From the NCBI GenBank assembly GCA_001464955.1, contig LNEM01000009.1, forward strand, positions 310,001 through 374,000: 64,000 bases of DNA, given 5' to 3'. How positions within the stretch are numbered: the first letter of the stretch is position 1; each line of letters starts with the position of its first letter. Source of the stretch: Rhizobiales bacterium Ga0077537. GTDB lineage: Bacteria > Pseudomonadota > Alphaproteobacteria > Rhizobiales > Hyphomicrobiaceae. Positions 47,758-56,552 of this stretch are shown piece by piece. The notes beneath the pieces were generated by a model, which was not told the DNA's origin, did no database searches, and was given only the letters and a program-made list of their open reading frames with translations. The position numbers were made by a program, and so were the translations under genes.

Positions 47758-48102
47758 GCGAGCGGTATTTGACGGAATAGTGAGGGGGCGGATCGGATGG
47801 TCCGCCCCTTTTTCTGTTCGTGGGTGGGGTGTCGGGCCTTCGGCCTGCGAAGGGCCTCCGGCCTCTCGCGCTCCCCGGCCAGGGGCCGGCCCCTGGACCC
47901 CTCGGTGAGGTGCAGCATCGCGAGGTGATGGACGGTGTCGGGTCGTCTGGTTGTGATGGTCGCAATCAACATGAGAATTGACCGACGTGCGGTCTGCCGG
48001 TGTTCGCACCGGCGAACATTCGGGGTATAGGCAAGTTCCTCGGCCCGTCTGTGACGTCGCGACGCCGCGCCGGCCGGACAAGAGGGAACATCGGAGAATG
48101 CC
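47758..48102. other. Intergenic region with GC-rich repeats and an 18-base palindrome
   Basis: After the ilvC terminator comes a run of GGCCTTCGGCC-type short dyads (about 47830-47870) and a perfect 18-base palindrome CCAGGGGCCGGCCCCTGG at 47879-47896. This resembles dispersed GC-rich intergenic repeats of Rhizobiales. The last 150 bases should hold the ion-channel promoter. No gene is supported. Confidence 0.5.
47785..47813 (+). terminator. Rho-independent terminator after ilvC
   Basis: Arms GGGGCGGA (47785-47792) and TCCGCCCC (47801-47808) pair around an 8-base loop and are followed by five T residues. Confidence 0.88.
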
Positions 48103-48981
48103 ATGAGCGGCACTGAAGACGTCTCGGGGGACCGCGACTTCACGAGCAGGCTGCGGTCGATCCTCGAGTCGCAGCGGTTCCAATTCTTCATCATCGCGGT
48201 GATCATCGCGAACGCCATCACCATCGGGCTCGAGACGTCGAAAACGGCCGTTGCGGCTGCGGGCGGGCTTCTCGCCGCTGTCGATCTCCTCGCGCTGACG
48301 ATCTTCATCGTCGAGATCGTGGCCAAGCTCTACGTCTACCGCCTGGCGTTCTTTCGCGATCCCTGGAACGTGTTCGACTTCGTCATCGTCGCCATCGCGC
48401 TGATGCCGTCGGGCGAAGGACTGTCCGTGCTGCGCTCGCTGCGCATCCTGCGCGCGCTCCGTCTGATTTCCATGGTGCCGCAGATGCGGCTCGTCGTGCA
48501 GGCGCTGTTATCGGCCATTCCGGCCATGGGATCGGTAGTCGCGCTGCTGGCGCTGATCTTCTATGTGGCCGCGGTCATGGCGACGAAACTGTTCGGTGCC
48601 CAGTTTCCCGATTGGTTCGGCACCGTCGGGGCGTCACTGTTCACGCTGTTCCAGATCATGACGCTCGAGTCGTGGTCGATGGGTATTGCCCGCCCCGTGA
48701 TGGAGGTGCATCCGTACGCGTGGATGTTCTTCGTGCCGTTCATCCTGATCGTCACGTTCGCAGTCCTCAACCTGTTCATCGCGATCGTCGTCAACGCGAT
48801 GTCCAAGGCCGCCGAAGAGGAGCAACGGACCGCGGCGGGCGAGGCGGAAAATGCCACGGCGTCAGGCTCAGGCGAGGGCGCTGAGGCCAGTCCGAGGCCA
48901 CAAGACCTCCAACTGATCCTTCAGGAATTGCAGGCGCTTCGCGGTGAAGTGCGCTCGCTCAAGGGCGAGCGGATCCCTTAG
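48103..48981 (+). CDS. Voltage-gated cation channel (NaChBac-like ion transporter)
   Basis: The 292-residue protein is a single six-helix ion-transport unit. S1-S3 come first, then the S4 voltage sensor LSVLRSLRILRALRLISMVPQM with regularly spaced Arg. The selectivity-filter segment is IMTLESWSMGIARPVME, matching the TLESW core of bacterial sodium channels. S6 contains LNLFIAIVVNAMSKA, and a C-terminal coiled coil (LQLILQELQALRGEVRSLKGE) should drive tetramer assembly. It probably conducts Na+ and affects motility or pH response. The gene is monocistronic. Confidence 0.92.
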   Translation: MSGTEDVSGDRDFTSRLRSILESQRFQFFIIAVIIANAITIGLETSKTAVAAAGGLLAAVDLLALTIFIVEIVAKLYVYRLAFFRDPWNVFDFVIVAIALMPSGEGLSVLRSLRILRALRLISMVPQMRLVVQALLSAIPAMGSVVALLALIFYVAAVMATKLFGAQFPDWFGTVGASLFTLFQIMTLESWSMGIARPVMEVHPYAWMFFVPFILIVTFAVLNLFIAIVVNAMSKAAEEEQRTAAGEAENATASGSGEGAEASPRPQDLQLILQELQALRGEVRSLKGERIP

Positions 48982-49165
48982 GGAAAATGCGGCCATCGAC
49001 GCGGCTCGTCGCCGCTGCGTTTCCGGCCGGGGTGCCGGGTCGTTCCGTCTCCGGTCATCATCTGCAGGTGTTGGCCGCCTCGCGCGGGGATGAACCGGGA
49101 TGCTTGCTGACAGTTGAGGCCGGGTCGATCGCTGACGCATCGGATCGGGCTGCCCCTCACCCCGA

Positions 49166-49201
49166 CCCTCTCCCCATTCGAGAAGGGAAATGGGGAGAGG
49201 G
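49166..49201. repeat. Palindromic intergenic repeat (CCCTCTCCCC type)
   Basis: Perfect 11-base arms CCCTCTCCCCA (49166-49176) and TGGGGAGAGGG (49191-49201) flank a 14-base loop, preceded by CCTCACCCCGA. This sequence style is a dispersed element of rhizobial intergenic regions. It sits between the ion-channel gene and the convergent duplicated membrane-protein gene and could also form an mRNA hairpin. Confidence 0.65.
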
Positions 49202-49254
49202 GGAAGTGCTTGCGCCAATGCAGTGTCCGGGAGGGAGGATGGTCGCCGAAACTC

Positions 49255-49779
49255 TCAGGCGACTTGCGACGCGCGGACCATTTCAGCCCGCTGCAGCATC
49301 AGATCGAGCGTTTCGGACCTTTGTGCCGCCCATTGCAGGATGTTCGAGAACATCAGGATCTCGATGTCATCCACGCCTTGCATTCGAACGCCGTATTCGT
49401 TCCCGAGAAAATCCCAGCGCGCCGGCTCGATCGTCATCCTGTCGAAGGGCAGGAACAGATCGCGGCAGCCGTACTTGAACGGCGGCACGATCGACAGCGA
49501 GAGACCCGTCTCATGCACGCCCACGAACACTGGCGGGTGGCGGTGTGACTTGAGATCGCCCGAGAGGTGTCCCCATCGATAACCCGGCTGCGAAATGCGC
49601 ACCATGCCGGTCATCTTGCGGGCAAGGGGCTTCTTGTTGCCTGACGCCGCGTAGAGGGTCTCGTACTCGCGCCAACGGGAATTGCTGGCGTAGATGATGT
49701 AACCGGCCAAAGCGAGAAATCCGCCCAAACTGACGACGGCGACAATCGTCAGATAGAGCTGTTCCAGTACGGCACCCAT
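49255..49779 (-). CDS. Membrane-anchored protein of unknown function (intact copy of a duplicated gene)
   Basis: Starting at the reverse-strand ATG at 49779 gives 174 residues. One N-terminal membrane helix (LYLTIVAVVSLGGFLALAGYIIYA) is followed by a cytosolic domain with RKMTGMVRISQPGYRWGHLSG, then VGVHETGLSLSIVPPFKYGC and LFLPFDRMTIEPARWDFLGN. The second half looks like a beta-rich PH-like domain of the kind found in small bacterial membrane proteins. The first 88 or so residues recur almost unchanged in the fused gene upstream. No function is known. Confidence 0.8.
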   Translation of the reverse strand: MGAVLEQLYLTIVAVVSLGGFLALAGYIIYASNSRWREYETLYAASGNKKPLARKMTGMVRISQPGYRWGHLSGDLKSHRHPPVFVGVHETGLSLSIVPPFKYGCRDLFLPFDRMTIEPARWDFLGNEYGVRMQGVDDIEILMFSNILQWAAQRSETLDLMLQRAEMVRASQVA

Positions 49780-49840
49780 CGGGCCTGCTCCCTCGAACCT
49801 CAATTTTGGCGTGTTGGGCGTTCGACCGGAGCCGAAACAG
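49516..49840. repeat. Direct repeat, copy A (partner 50668-50992)
   Basis: This 325-base stretch recurs 1152 bases downstream without net insertion or deletion. By eye the first 284 bases, which encode the protein N-terminus, have about 14 differences (around 95% identity). The remaining bases, upstream of the start codon, are more diverged but still share AGCCGAAACAG at the outer end. Confidence 0.85.
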
Positions 49841-49905
49841 TGGCAGTCGGCGCCTTCGGAGCATCATAGACTCCGCTGCCGGAGCCGTGATGAAACGCGC
49901 CCATA

Positions 49906-50931
49906 TCAGTAATGCCTCTTCTTCTCGATGTTGCATGCTTCCAGCCGAAGCGCACCCCTATCTGCTGCCCAGACTAGTCCGCCGCATCCTTTGCTCCGCA
50001 GACTTTGCAGCCATTGAGGTGCCGGCTGATCTAGCCGCGAAACGGGGTCCATCGTTGGCTCTAACAAGATCGATATCACCTCAACCGGAAAGCCAGATAC
50101 CTTCTGCACTCCGTACCAGTGGATCGGCACGGCGTCCTCGCCAGAAATCGTGTCCCTAGGAAGCCATGCCAATCCGGGAACGACTAGTCTTGAGTCCTTC
50201 CTCACAGTCCTCTGGAGAAGGTTCGTTGCGCTTGCTTGCGACGGTAAGTCTCGAGGTGGCACACCGAATGTCTCCGTCGGCAACCCCACAAAGCTAGATA
50301 CAACTACGCTACTATCGGTCTTAAAATGATCACTGTTCGCATCATGTGCGACGAGCCAACCGGAGTCTCCGAGGTCGACGATCGGTGCCCTTCCGTCAAC
50401 AGTATGCTCGCAGCAGGACATCGGGCCTCTCCGGGGAAGCCAGTACCGAACTTCCAGAACTGAGGTCCCAGTGCGCTCCTTACCGTCAACCACCGCGATA
50501 ATCGTCAGGCGATAGCGAAATATCCGCCAGTTATTTAGATTGCTCGCCCCTTCCCATCCCGAGAGTAGCGATTGACAAAGTAGAGCCAGGCAAACGCCTA
50601 TACAGACCCAGCGTCGTCGCCCAGCTTGCCGCGTCGAAAATACGGCTATGCGACGAAAAGGGCCCTGCACGCCCACGAACACCGGCAGGTGACGATGTGA
50701 CTTGAGATCTCCCGAGAGGTGTCCCCACCGATAACCCGGCTGCGAAATGCGCACCATGCCGGTCATCTTGCGGGCAAGGGGCTTCTTGTTGCCTGACGCC
50801 GAGTAGAGGGTCTCGTACTCGCGCCAACGGGAATTGCTGGCGTAGATGATGTAACGGGCCAAGGCCAGAAACCCGCCCAAACTGACGACGGCGACAATCG
50901 TCAGATAGAGCTGTTCCAGTATGGCACCCAT
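49906..50931 (-). CDS. Chimeric membrane protein: duplicated N-terminus fused to an unrelated C-terminal domain
   Basis: From the ATG at 50931 the frame encodes 341 residues. Residues 1-88 copy the neighbouring protein (MGAILEQLYLTIVAVVSLGG through HRHLPVFVGV). From there the sequence switches to an unrelated part: GPFRRIAVFSTRQAG, a second hydrophobic helix VCIGVCLALLCQSLL, then an extracytoplasmic-looking domain with RYRLTIIAVVDGKERTGTSV, LEVRYW and VDLGDSGWLVAHD. The fused part (about 49906-50667) is less GC-rich than its surroundings. The frame stays open across the junction, so a protein may be made, but it could be a remnant of the second gene that lost its own start. Function unknown. 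Confidence 0.65.
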   Translation of the reverse strand: MGAILEQLYLTIVAVVSLGGFLALARYIIYASNSRWREYETLYSASGNKKPLARKMTGMVRISQPGYRWGHLSGDLKSHRHLPVFVGVQGPFRRIAVFSTRQAGRRRWVCIGVCLALLCQSLLSGWEGASNLNNWRIFRYRLTIIAVVDGKERTGTSVLEVRYWLPRRGPMSCCEHTVDGRAPIVDLGDSGWLVAHDANSDHFKTDSSVVVSSFVGLPTETFGVPPRDLPSQASATNLLQRTVRKDSRLVVPGLAWLPRDTISGEDAVPIHWYGVQKVSGFPVEVISILLEPTMDPVSRLDQPAPQWLQSLRSKGCGGLVWAADRGALRLEACNIEKKRHY

Positions 50932-50992
50932 CGTGCCTGCTCCCCCGAACCGCGATTTGGGTGTGTTTAACCTCCGAGCGTAGCCGAAACAG
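50668..50992. repeat. Direct repeat, copy B (partner 49516-49840)
   Basis: This is the second copy of the 325-base repeat. It supplies the start, membrane helix and first 88 codons of the fused gene, plus the region just upstream of it. The junction with unrelated sequence falls exactly where homology stops, at about 50666. Confidence 0.85.
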
Positions 50993-51084
50993 GTAGACGA
51001 AGCGTTCACAGTCCCGGTTGCGGGGTCGCATTGCGTGGCGGTCAGTGCGCGGTGGCGCGCCAAGCGCCTCACAGCTCGACTACG

Positions 51085-51121
51085 AAAAAACAGGACCCCG
51101 GCGGATTGCTCCGCCGGGGTC
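51085..51121 (-). terminator. Rho-independent terminator for the Ala/Pro/Lys-rich protein gene
   Basis: A perfect 12-bp stem (GACCCCGGCGGA 51094-51105, TCCGCCGGGGTC 51110-51121) closes a 4-base loop. On the reverse strand it is followed by six T residues (A-tract 51085-51090). Confidence 0.9.
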
Positions 51122-51150
51122 TGCCGGTCCCGCTCGCCGGACAGCTGGTT

Positions 51151-51504
51151 TTACTTCTTGATCGGGGCCGGCGTGGTCGTCGAAGCCGGAGCCGTCGTAG
51201 CCGGAGCTGCCGTCTTCGAGGCGTCGGCGGGCTTTGCACCCTCAGCCGGCTTTGCGACGGCCGGAGCGGTCACAGCGGGTTTCGCCGGGCTTGCGGCCTT
51301 CACGCCCTCAGCCGGCTTTGCCGGTGCGGTCGCCGTGGTGGCAGGCGTCGCGGGCTTCGCGGCCTCGACCGGCTTTGCAGCTTCGGCAGGCTTCGCAGCC
51401 GGCGTGGTCACGGCAGGAGCTGCGCCCTGCGCAAAGGCCGAACCGGCGAAAGCAACCGACAGCGCGACAGCGGCGATGAGCTTCTTGGACATCTGGTGGA
51501 TCAT
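51151..51504 (-). CDS. Secreted Ala/Pro/Lys-rich low-complexity protein
   Basis: The 117-residue protein has a clean signal peptide (MSKKLIAAVALSVAFAGSAFAQ) and then almost only Ala, Pro, Lys, Thr, Val and Glu. It is built of imperfect repeats of the AAKPAE/AKPVEAAKP/KPAEGVKAA kind. The start may be at 51504 or at the MSKK Met (51492). A very good terminator follows. Such tails span the periplasm or bind polyanions, similar to TonB-like or histone-H1-like repeats, but no domain is present. The repeats could expand or contract by slippage. Confidence 0.75.
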   Translation of the reverse strand: MIHQMSKKLIAAVALSVAFAGSAFAQGAAPAVTTPAAKPAEAAKPVEAAKPATPATTATAPAKPAEGVKAASPAKPAVTAPAVAKPAEGAKPADASKTAAPATTAPASTTTPAPIKK

Positions 51505-51685
51505 CCCTTTGAACTTCGCTGCGATTGATCGCCTCGCAGCAAGGCGTGACGCGTTTATGCGCCACGCGGGATGTACCCAACCTGAAGCTGTCGTTTAGCC
51601 GTCGTTCAGATGCGCGGCCGTGGTTTCGCGGGACCGGGGGCGGCTTTCTCGTCTCGCCGTGTCGTCGCCGCAGCGGCCCGCCCTC

Positions 51686-52591
51686 TCACACCTCCATCTC
51701 GCCATCGCCGACGCGGACCGCGTGGCCGCCGATGCGGACGGTCTGGAGGCGGCCGTCGTTCATGACGAGGGAGAGGTGAATGAGGCTCGGGCGGCCCATC
51801 TCGAAGCCCTGCTCGATCTGGTAGCGATGCTCGCCGCCCGGCGGATCGTCGAAGCGGGCGATGACGGCGGCAAAGGCGGCGGCGGCAGCACCCGTCGCCG
51901 GGTCCTCGCTGATACCCTGAGCGGGGGCGAACATGCGGGCGTGGAACTGGCTCGTCTGATGCACGGTCTCACGACAGTAGACGTAGGCAGCGCCGCCGGC
52001 AGCGAGGCCCCGGTCCCACCGGCTGGTGACCGGGCGCGCCTTCTCGATCGTCGCGAGGCTGCGCACCGGGATGAACGTGAAGGGCAGGCCCAGCGTGAAG
52101 GCCGTCGGGCGATGGTTCTCGAAGCCGATCTCGCTCGGGATGAGGCCGACCGCCGACGCGAGGTCCTCGACCGCGAAGACGGCGCCTTGCTCGTCCGGCA
52201 GCTTCGGCGAGTCGAACTCGGCGTAGGCGGCTTCGCCGTCGCGCATGCGCACGCCCACCCGGACGATACCGATCCGCTGCTCGAGGGAGATGATGGCGCT
52301 TCGACCGCCGCCGAGGCTCGGGGCGCGCAGTTCCGCCAGCAGGATGGCCGTGCCGATGGTCGGGTGGCCGGCGAACGGCAACTCGGCGTTGGGCGTGAAG
52401 ATGCGGACCCGGGCCGAGTGCGCGGGGTTCTCCGGGGTGAGCACGAAGACGGTCTCGGAGAGGTTGAACTCGCGGGCGATGGCCTGCATGTCGACCGTCT
52501 CGAGTTCGTCGCCGCCATGCACGATGGCCAGGGGGTTGCCACCGAAGCGTCGGGTGGTGAAGACGTCGAGGGTGTTGAACTTCAGGCGCAT
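51686..52591 (-). CDS. PhzF-family isomerase/epimerase-like protein
   Basis: The 301-residue protein has the two-lobed diaminopimelate-epimerase-like fold of PhzF. The opening [17 protein letters not shown], the catalytic Glu E46 in [26 protein letters not shown] and [16 protein letters not shown] are all hallmarks. True PhzF isomerises a phenazine precursor. No phz genes are nearby, and most family members have unknown substrates. The Nudix gene lies upstream on the same strand with a 72-base gap, so they may be co-transcribed. Confidence 0.93.
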   Translation of the reverse strand: MRLKFNTLDVFTTRRFGGNPLAIVHGGDELETVDMQAIAREFNLSETVFVLTPENPAHSARVRIFTPNAELPFAGHPTIGTAILLAELRAPSLGGGRSAIISLEQRIGIVRVGVRMRDGEAAYAEFDSPKLPDEQGAVFAVEDLASAVGLIPSEIGFENHRPTAFTLGLPFTFIPVRSLATIEKARPVTSRWDRGLAAGGAAYVYCRETVHQTSQFHARMFAPAQGISEDPATGAAAAAFAAVIARFDDPPGGEHRYQIEQGFEMGRPSLIHLSLVMNDGRLQTVRIGGHAVRVGDGEMEV

Positions 52592-52663
52592 GAGGCATCC
52601 GCCGCTGCTGAGATTGCGCGGACAATGCCGGAAAGGCCGTCGCCTTCCAAGCGCGATCTCCGC

Positions 52664-53383
52664 TCAGACAGTGCCTTCGAGGATCGCGTGGCAGAGATGG
52701 CGCGCGTGCGGGAGCGCGCCAATCCGGTCCAGATCCTGGAGGCTCCGCGCGGCGTGTAGCGCCGTCAGTTCGCCGTCGGTGCTTCCGGCGCGGCCACGCG
52801 CGAAGCGATCGGTGATCTCGGCTGCCGTTTCGCGGGTGCGGTATTCAATGGCCAAGGAGCAGTGGCGGCCGTGGCGAGCGACCATATAGCCCGGGCGGCG
52901 TTCGAGGCGGGCTGCGTCGAGGCCCGTTTCCTCGGCCAATTCGCGGGCGATGCTGGCGTCGAGATCGATGGTCGTGGCGTCGGCGAGGTCGCGGGCGTCG
53001 AGAAAGCCGCCCGGCAGATAGACGTGGCCGGGGTTCATGGTGTCGAGGGCCGTCCGGCCGAGCAGGATGGCACCGTCGGCCGTCTGCACGATGGCAGAGC
53101 CGAAGCCGTCGAGTGTCGTGCCGTCGTCGGGCAACCCGCCGTCCCGCCAAGCGAGAAAGGCCGAGAAGCGCTCCAGGCTGAACGCGGCCGTGACGCGGCG
53201 GCCGTCCACGTCGAGGCGGCGGAGGACGAAGACGCGGCCATCGTATAGAGACGGATTGGCGGCCGAGCGCGCGTCCCAATAGGCCGCGACAGCCGATGCG
53301 TGGCGGGTGGCGAACGGCCACGGATCGGGCGTGACCCGGAGCGCGAGGTCGGTCGTGCGGAGGATCGAGGCGTTGGGCGACAT
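52664..53383 (-). CDS. Nudix hydrolase
   Basis: The 239-residue protein has a Nudix domain at about residues 95-220. The Nudix helix is recognisable as [12 protein letters not shown] followed by [15 protein letters not shown] (the REx-EE-xG core), with a longer insertion than usual between the GG and the RE. The N-terminal 90 residues ([36 protein letters not shown]) match a group of NUDIX proteins with a substrate-binding lead domain. It is expected to cleave a nucleoside-diphosphate-linked compound. The exact substrate is unknown. The gene runs opposite to glyA. Confidence 0.88.
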   Translation of the reverse strand: MSPNASILRTTDLALRVTPDPWPFATRHASAVAAYWDARSAANPSLYDGRVFVLRRLDVDGRRVTAAFSLERFSAFLAWRDGGLPDDGTTLDGFGSAIVQTADGAILLGRTALDTMNPGHVYLPGGFLDARDLADATTIDLDASIARELAEETGLDAARLERRPGYMVARHGRHCSLAIEYRTRETAAEITDRFARGRAGSTDGELTALHAARSLQDLDRIGALPHARHLCHAILEGTV

Positions 53384-53557
53384 CTCGGCTCGGAGGGGAG
53401 GGTGGGCTCAGGGCGGCGGTCGCACATCGAGGCGGGGCGGTCAACCGGATCACGACGGCGGCGCAGGGCCGATATGCCGGGATGACACGGCCCGCCGCTT
53501 GTTGTCGGCGCGAGAGGCGTGGTAATCGGGGGCGATCCGGAGCAGCAGGAACGCCCA

Positions 53558-54859
53558 ATGAACGACGCCAGCATGTCCAAGGCGGCCACGCGCGCCTTTT
53601 TCTCGGCCTCGCTTGCCGAGGCGGATCCTGAGTTGAACGGCACGATCCTCAGGGAGTTCAAACGCCAGCAGACCGAGATCGAGCTGATCGCGTCCGAGAA
53701 CATCGTGTCGCGGGCCGTGCTCGAGGCGGCCGGGTCGGTGATGACCAACAAGTACGCCGAGGGCTACCCGGGCAAGCGGTATTACGGCGGCTGCCAGTAC
53801 GTCGACGAGGCGGAAACGCTCGCCATCGAACGGGCGAAGAAGCTGTTCGGCGCCGCATTCGCCAACGTGCAGCCCAATTCCGGCAGCCAGATGAACCAGG
53901 CCGTATTCCTGGCGCTGCTGCAACCCGGCGACACGTTCATGGGGCTCGACCTCAACTCGGGCGGGCATCTGACGCACGGTTCGCCCGTCAACATGAGCGG
54001 CAAGTGGTTCAAGGTCGCGCCCTACGGCGTCCGGCGCGAGGACCAGCTCATCGACATGGACGAGGTGGCGCGGATCGCGCGCGAGGCCAAGCCGAAGCTG
54101 ATCATCGCCGGCGGCACGGCCTACTCTCGGTTCTGGGACTGGAAGCGGTTCCGGGAGATCGCGGACGAGGTCGGCGCCTATCTGATGGTCGACATGGCGC
54201 ACATCGCGGGGCTCGTGGCCGGTGGCGTGCATCCCTCGCCGGTTCCCCATGCGCATGTCGTCACCTCGACGACACACAAGTCGCTGCGGGGGCCGCGCGG
54301 CGGGCTCATTCTCACGAACGACGAAGCGCTGGCCAAGAAGTTCAATTCGGCCGTGTTCCCGGGCCTGCAGGGTGGGCCGCTGATGCACATCATCGCAGCC
54401 AAGGCCGTCGCGTTCGGCGAGGCGCTCCGGCCGGAGTTCAAGGCCTATGCGCAGGCCGTCGCCGACAACGCCAAGGCGCTCGCCGAGACGATCAAGGCCG
54501 GCGGCTACGACATCGTCGCGGGTGGCACCGACAACCATCTGCTGCTCGTCGATCTGAGGCCCAAGGATCTGACCGGCAAGGCCGGCGAGATCGGCCTCGG
54601 GCGGGCGCATATCACCTGCAACAAGAACGGCGTGCCGTTCGACCCCCGCTCGCCGTTCGTCACCTCCGGCATCCGGCTCGGGACGCCGGCGGGAACCACG
54701 CGCGGCTTCGGGGTTGGCGAGTTCGAGGAGATCGGGCGTATGATCGTCGAGGTGCTCGACGGCCTTGCACGCAACGGCGATGCGGGGGACGCTCAGATCG
54801 AGAACCGGATCAAGGATCAGGCCATCGCGCTCTGCGGCCGGTTCCCGATCTACGGCTGA
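53558..54859 (+). CDS. glyA: Serine hydroxymethyltransferase
   Basis: The 433-residue PLP enzyme interconverts serine plus THF with glycine plus methylene-THF. [20 protein letters not shown], then [52 protein letters not shown] and the PLP lysine in [17 protein letters not shown] are all present. Length is standard. It is the first gene of a long rightward cluster with nrdR and riboflavin genes. The nearby sarcosine oxidase operon yields both glycine and the C1 unit this enzyme uses. The ATG at 53558 has AGGA upstream. Confidence 0.98.
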   Translation: MNDASMSKAATRAFFSASLAEADPELNGTILREFKRQQTEIELIASENIVSRAVLEAAGSVMTNKYAEGYPGKRYYGGCQYVDEAETLAIERAKKLFGAAFANVQPNSGSQMNQAVFLALLQPGDTFMGLDLNSGGHLTHGSPVNMSGKWFKVAPYGVRREDQLIDMDEVARIAREAKPKLIIAGGTAYSRFWDWKRFREIADEVGAYLMVDMAHIAGLVAGGVHPSPVPHAHVVTSTTHKSLRGPRGGLILTNDEALAKKFNSAVFPGLQGGPLMHIIAAKAVAFGEALRPEFKAYAQAVADNAKALAETIKAGGYDIVAGGTDNHLLLVDLRPKDLTGKAGEIGLGRAHITCNKNGVPFDPRSPFVTSGIRLGTPAGTTRGFGVGEFEEIGRMIVEVLDGLARNGDAGDAQIENRIKDQAIALCGRFPIYG

Positions 54860-54910
54860 CGTCCAGACCAACCTCTGCCATAGCCGGGGCAGCCCCGCGG
54901 AGACGATGCA

Positions 54911-55426
54911 ATGCGCTGCCCCTACTGTTCGGGCGAGAACACCCAGGTCAAGGACAGTCGCCCGACCGAGGAGAACGCCGCCATCCGTCGGCGGCGGATC
55001 TGTCCGGATTGCGGCGGGCGCTTCACGACGTTCGAGCGCGTGCAACTGCGCGAGCTCACGATCATCAAGCGTTCGGGGCGGCGTGTGCCGTTCGACCGGG
55101 ACAAGCTCGCCCGATCGATCGAGGTGGCGTTGCGCAAGCGGCCTGTCGATCCGGATCGCGTGGAGCGGATGATCTCGGGGATCGCGCGGCAACTGGAAAG
55201 CATGGGTGAGAGCGAGCTGCCGTCGTCCGTGATCGGCGGCTTCGTCATGGAGGCGTTGCGCGGTCTCGACGCGGTCGCCTACGTGCGATTTGCATCCGTC
55301 TATCGGGATTTCCGCGAAGCTGCCGATTTCCAGGAGGTGCTGGGCGAGATCGCGGCGGCGACCCCGGTCGACGCAGTGGCGGGCGGCGAGCCCGGTGCCG
55401 GCAGGCCCCTCGATCGCAAGCATTGA
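54911..55426 (+). CDS. nrdR: Transcriptional repressor NrdR
   Basis: The 171-residue regulator has an N-terminal zinc ribbon ([20 protein letters not shown], then [19 protein letters not shown]) and an ATP-cone domain ([31 protein letters not shown]). It senses dATP/ATP and represses ribonucleotide reductase genes through NrdR boxes. The glyA-nrdR-rib order is widespread in Rhizobiales. The extra C-terminal 20 residues are unstructured. Confidence 0.98.
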   Translation: MRCPYCSGENTQVKDSRPTEENAAIRRRRICPDCGGRFTTFERVQLRELTIIKRSGRRVPFDRDKLARSIEVALRKRPVDPDRVERMISGIARQLESMGESELPSSVIGGFVMEALRGLDAVAYVRFASVYRDFREAADFQEVLGEIAAATPVDAVAGGEPGAGRPLDRKH

Positions 55427-55430
55427 CCGC

Positions 55431-56552
55431 ATGACCGACCGCCGGAAACGTTTCGATACCGAGATGATGGGCGTCGCGATCCGCATGGCGCGGCGCGGCC
55501 TCGGCTCGACCGCGCCCAATCCTTCGGTCGGCGCCGTCATCGCCGACGAGACGACTGGCGAGGTGATTGCTCGGGGATGGACACAGCCGGGCGGGCGTCC
55601 GCACGCCGAGAAGGAGGCGCTGGCGCGCGCTGGCGAGCGGGCGCGGGGCATGACGATGTACGTCACGCTCGAGCCGTGTGCGCATACGGGCCGGGTTCCG
55701 ACGTGCGCCGACAGCATGGTGACGGCCGGCCTCGCGCGGGTCGTCTGCGCCATTCCCGATCCCAATCCGATCGTTTCGGGGCGTGGCTTCGCGCAGCTTC
55801 GCGCGGCCGGCATCGAGGTCGATGTGGGCTATCTCGCGAACGAGGCGCGCTGGGTCACACTCGGCCACATCCTGCGCCAGACCGAGGAGCGGCCGTTCGT
55901 GCAGCTCAAGATGGCGCTCGACGACGGGGGACGGGTCGCGGCCGGAGACGGCGCGCCGGTCTGGGTGACGGGGCCGGAAGCGCGCGCCTACGCCCACCTG
56001 CTGCGGGCCCGCGCCGATGCCATCCTGGTCGGGGCCGGTACCGTCCTCGCCGACGATCCGGAACTCACGTGCCGGTTGCCGGGGCTGCTGCACCGTTCGC
56101 CGGATCGCATCGTTCTCGACACCCGGCTCAGGACACCGCCGACGGCCAAGGTCTACCGGCAGGGCGGGAGCCGGCCGAGAGTGTGGGTGGCGGCCGCGCT
56201 CGACGTCACGGAAACCTCGGGCGTCCACGGCGAAGCGATGCTGCTCGACGTCGGCACGATGGACGGGGGATCGCTCGACATCGAGGCGCTGCTTGCGACG
56301 CTCGCCGGCAACGGCCTCACGCGGCTTCTCGTCGAGGGTGGGCCGACCGCGTGGTTCGCGTTCCTCGCTGCCGGGCTCGCCGACGAGGTGGCCCTCGTCG
56401 TGGGCGACGGACTGACGACCGGTCCTTCGATCCCGGTCGTGACCGGGGATCGGGACGCATTCTTCGGGCGCTATGGCCTTCTTCCGGTGGCGCATCGGCA
56501 GCGGTCGCTCGGGAAGGACAAGCTTTTCGTCTATCGCCGCGAGTCGCCATGA
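55431..56552 (+). CDS. ribD: Bifunctional riboflavin deaminase/reductase
   Basis: The 373-residue enzyme catalyses deamination and then ribosyl reduction of the pyrimidine intermediate. The N-terminal deaminase domain has the zinc motif GRPHAEKEAL and LEPCAHTGRVPTCADSM; the C-terminal reductase domain has VQLKMALDDGGRVAAGDGAP, ADAILVGAGTVLADDPELTC and LLVEGGPTAWFAFL. The start at 55431 lies 4 bases after the nrdR stop. Its stop overlaps the thioesterase start (ATGA). Confidence 0.96.
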   Translation: MTDRRKRFDTEMMGVAIRMARRGLGSTAPNPSVGAVIADETTGEVIARGWTQPGGRPHAEKEALARAGERARGMTMYVTLEPCAHTGRVPTCADSMVTAGLARVVCAIPDPNPIVSGRGFAQLRAAGIEVDVGYLANEARWVTLGHILRQTEERPFVQLKMALDDGGRVAAGDGAPVWVTGPEARAYAHLLRARADAILVGAGTVLADDPELTCRLPGLLHRSPDRIVLDTRLRTPPTAKVYRQGGSRPRVWVAAALDVTETSGVHGEAMLLDVGTMDGGSLDIEALLATLAGNGLTRLLVEGGPTAWFAFLAAGLADEVALVVGDGLTTGPSIPVVTGDRDAFFGRYGLLPVAHRQRSLGKDKLFVYRRESP

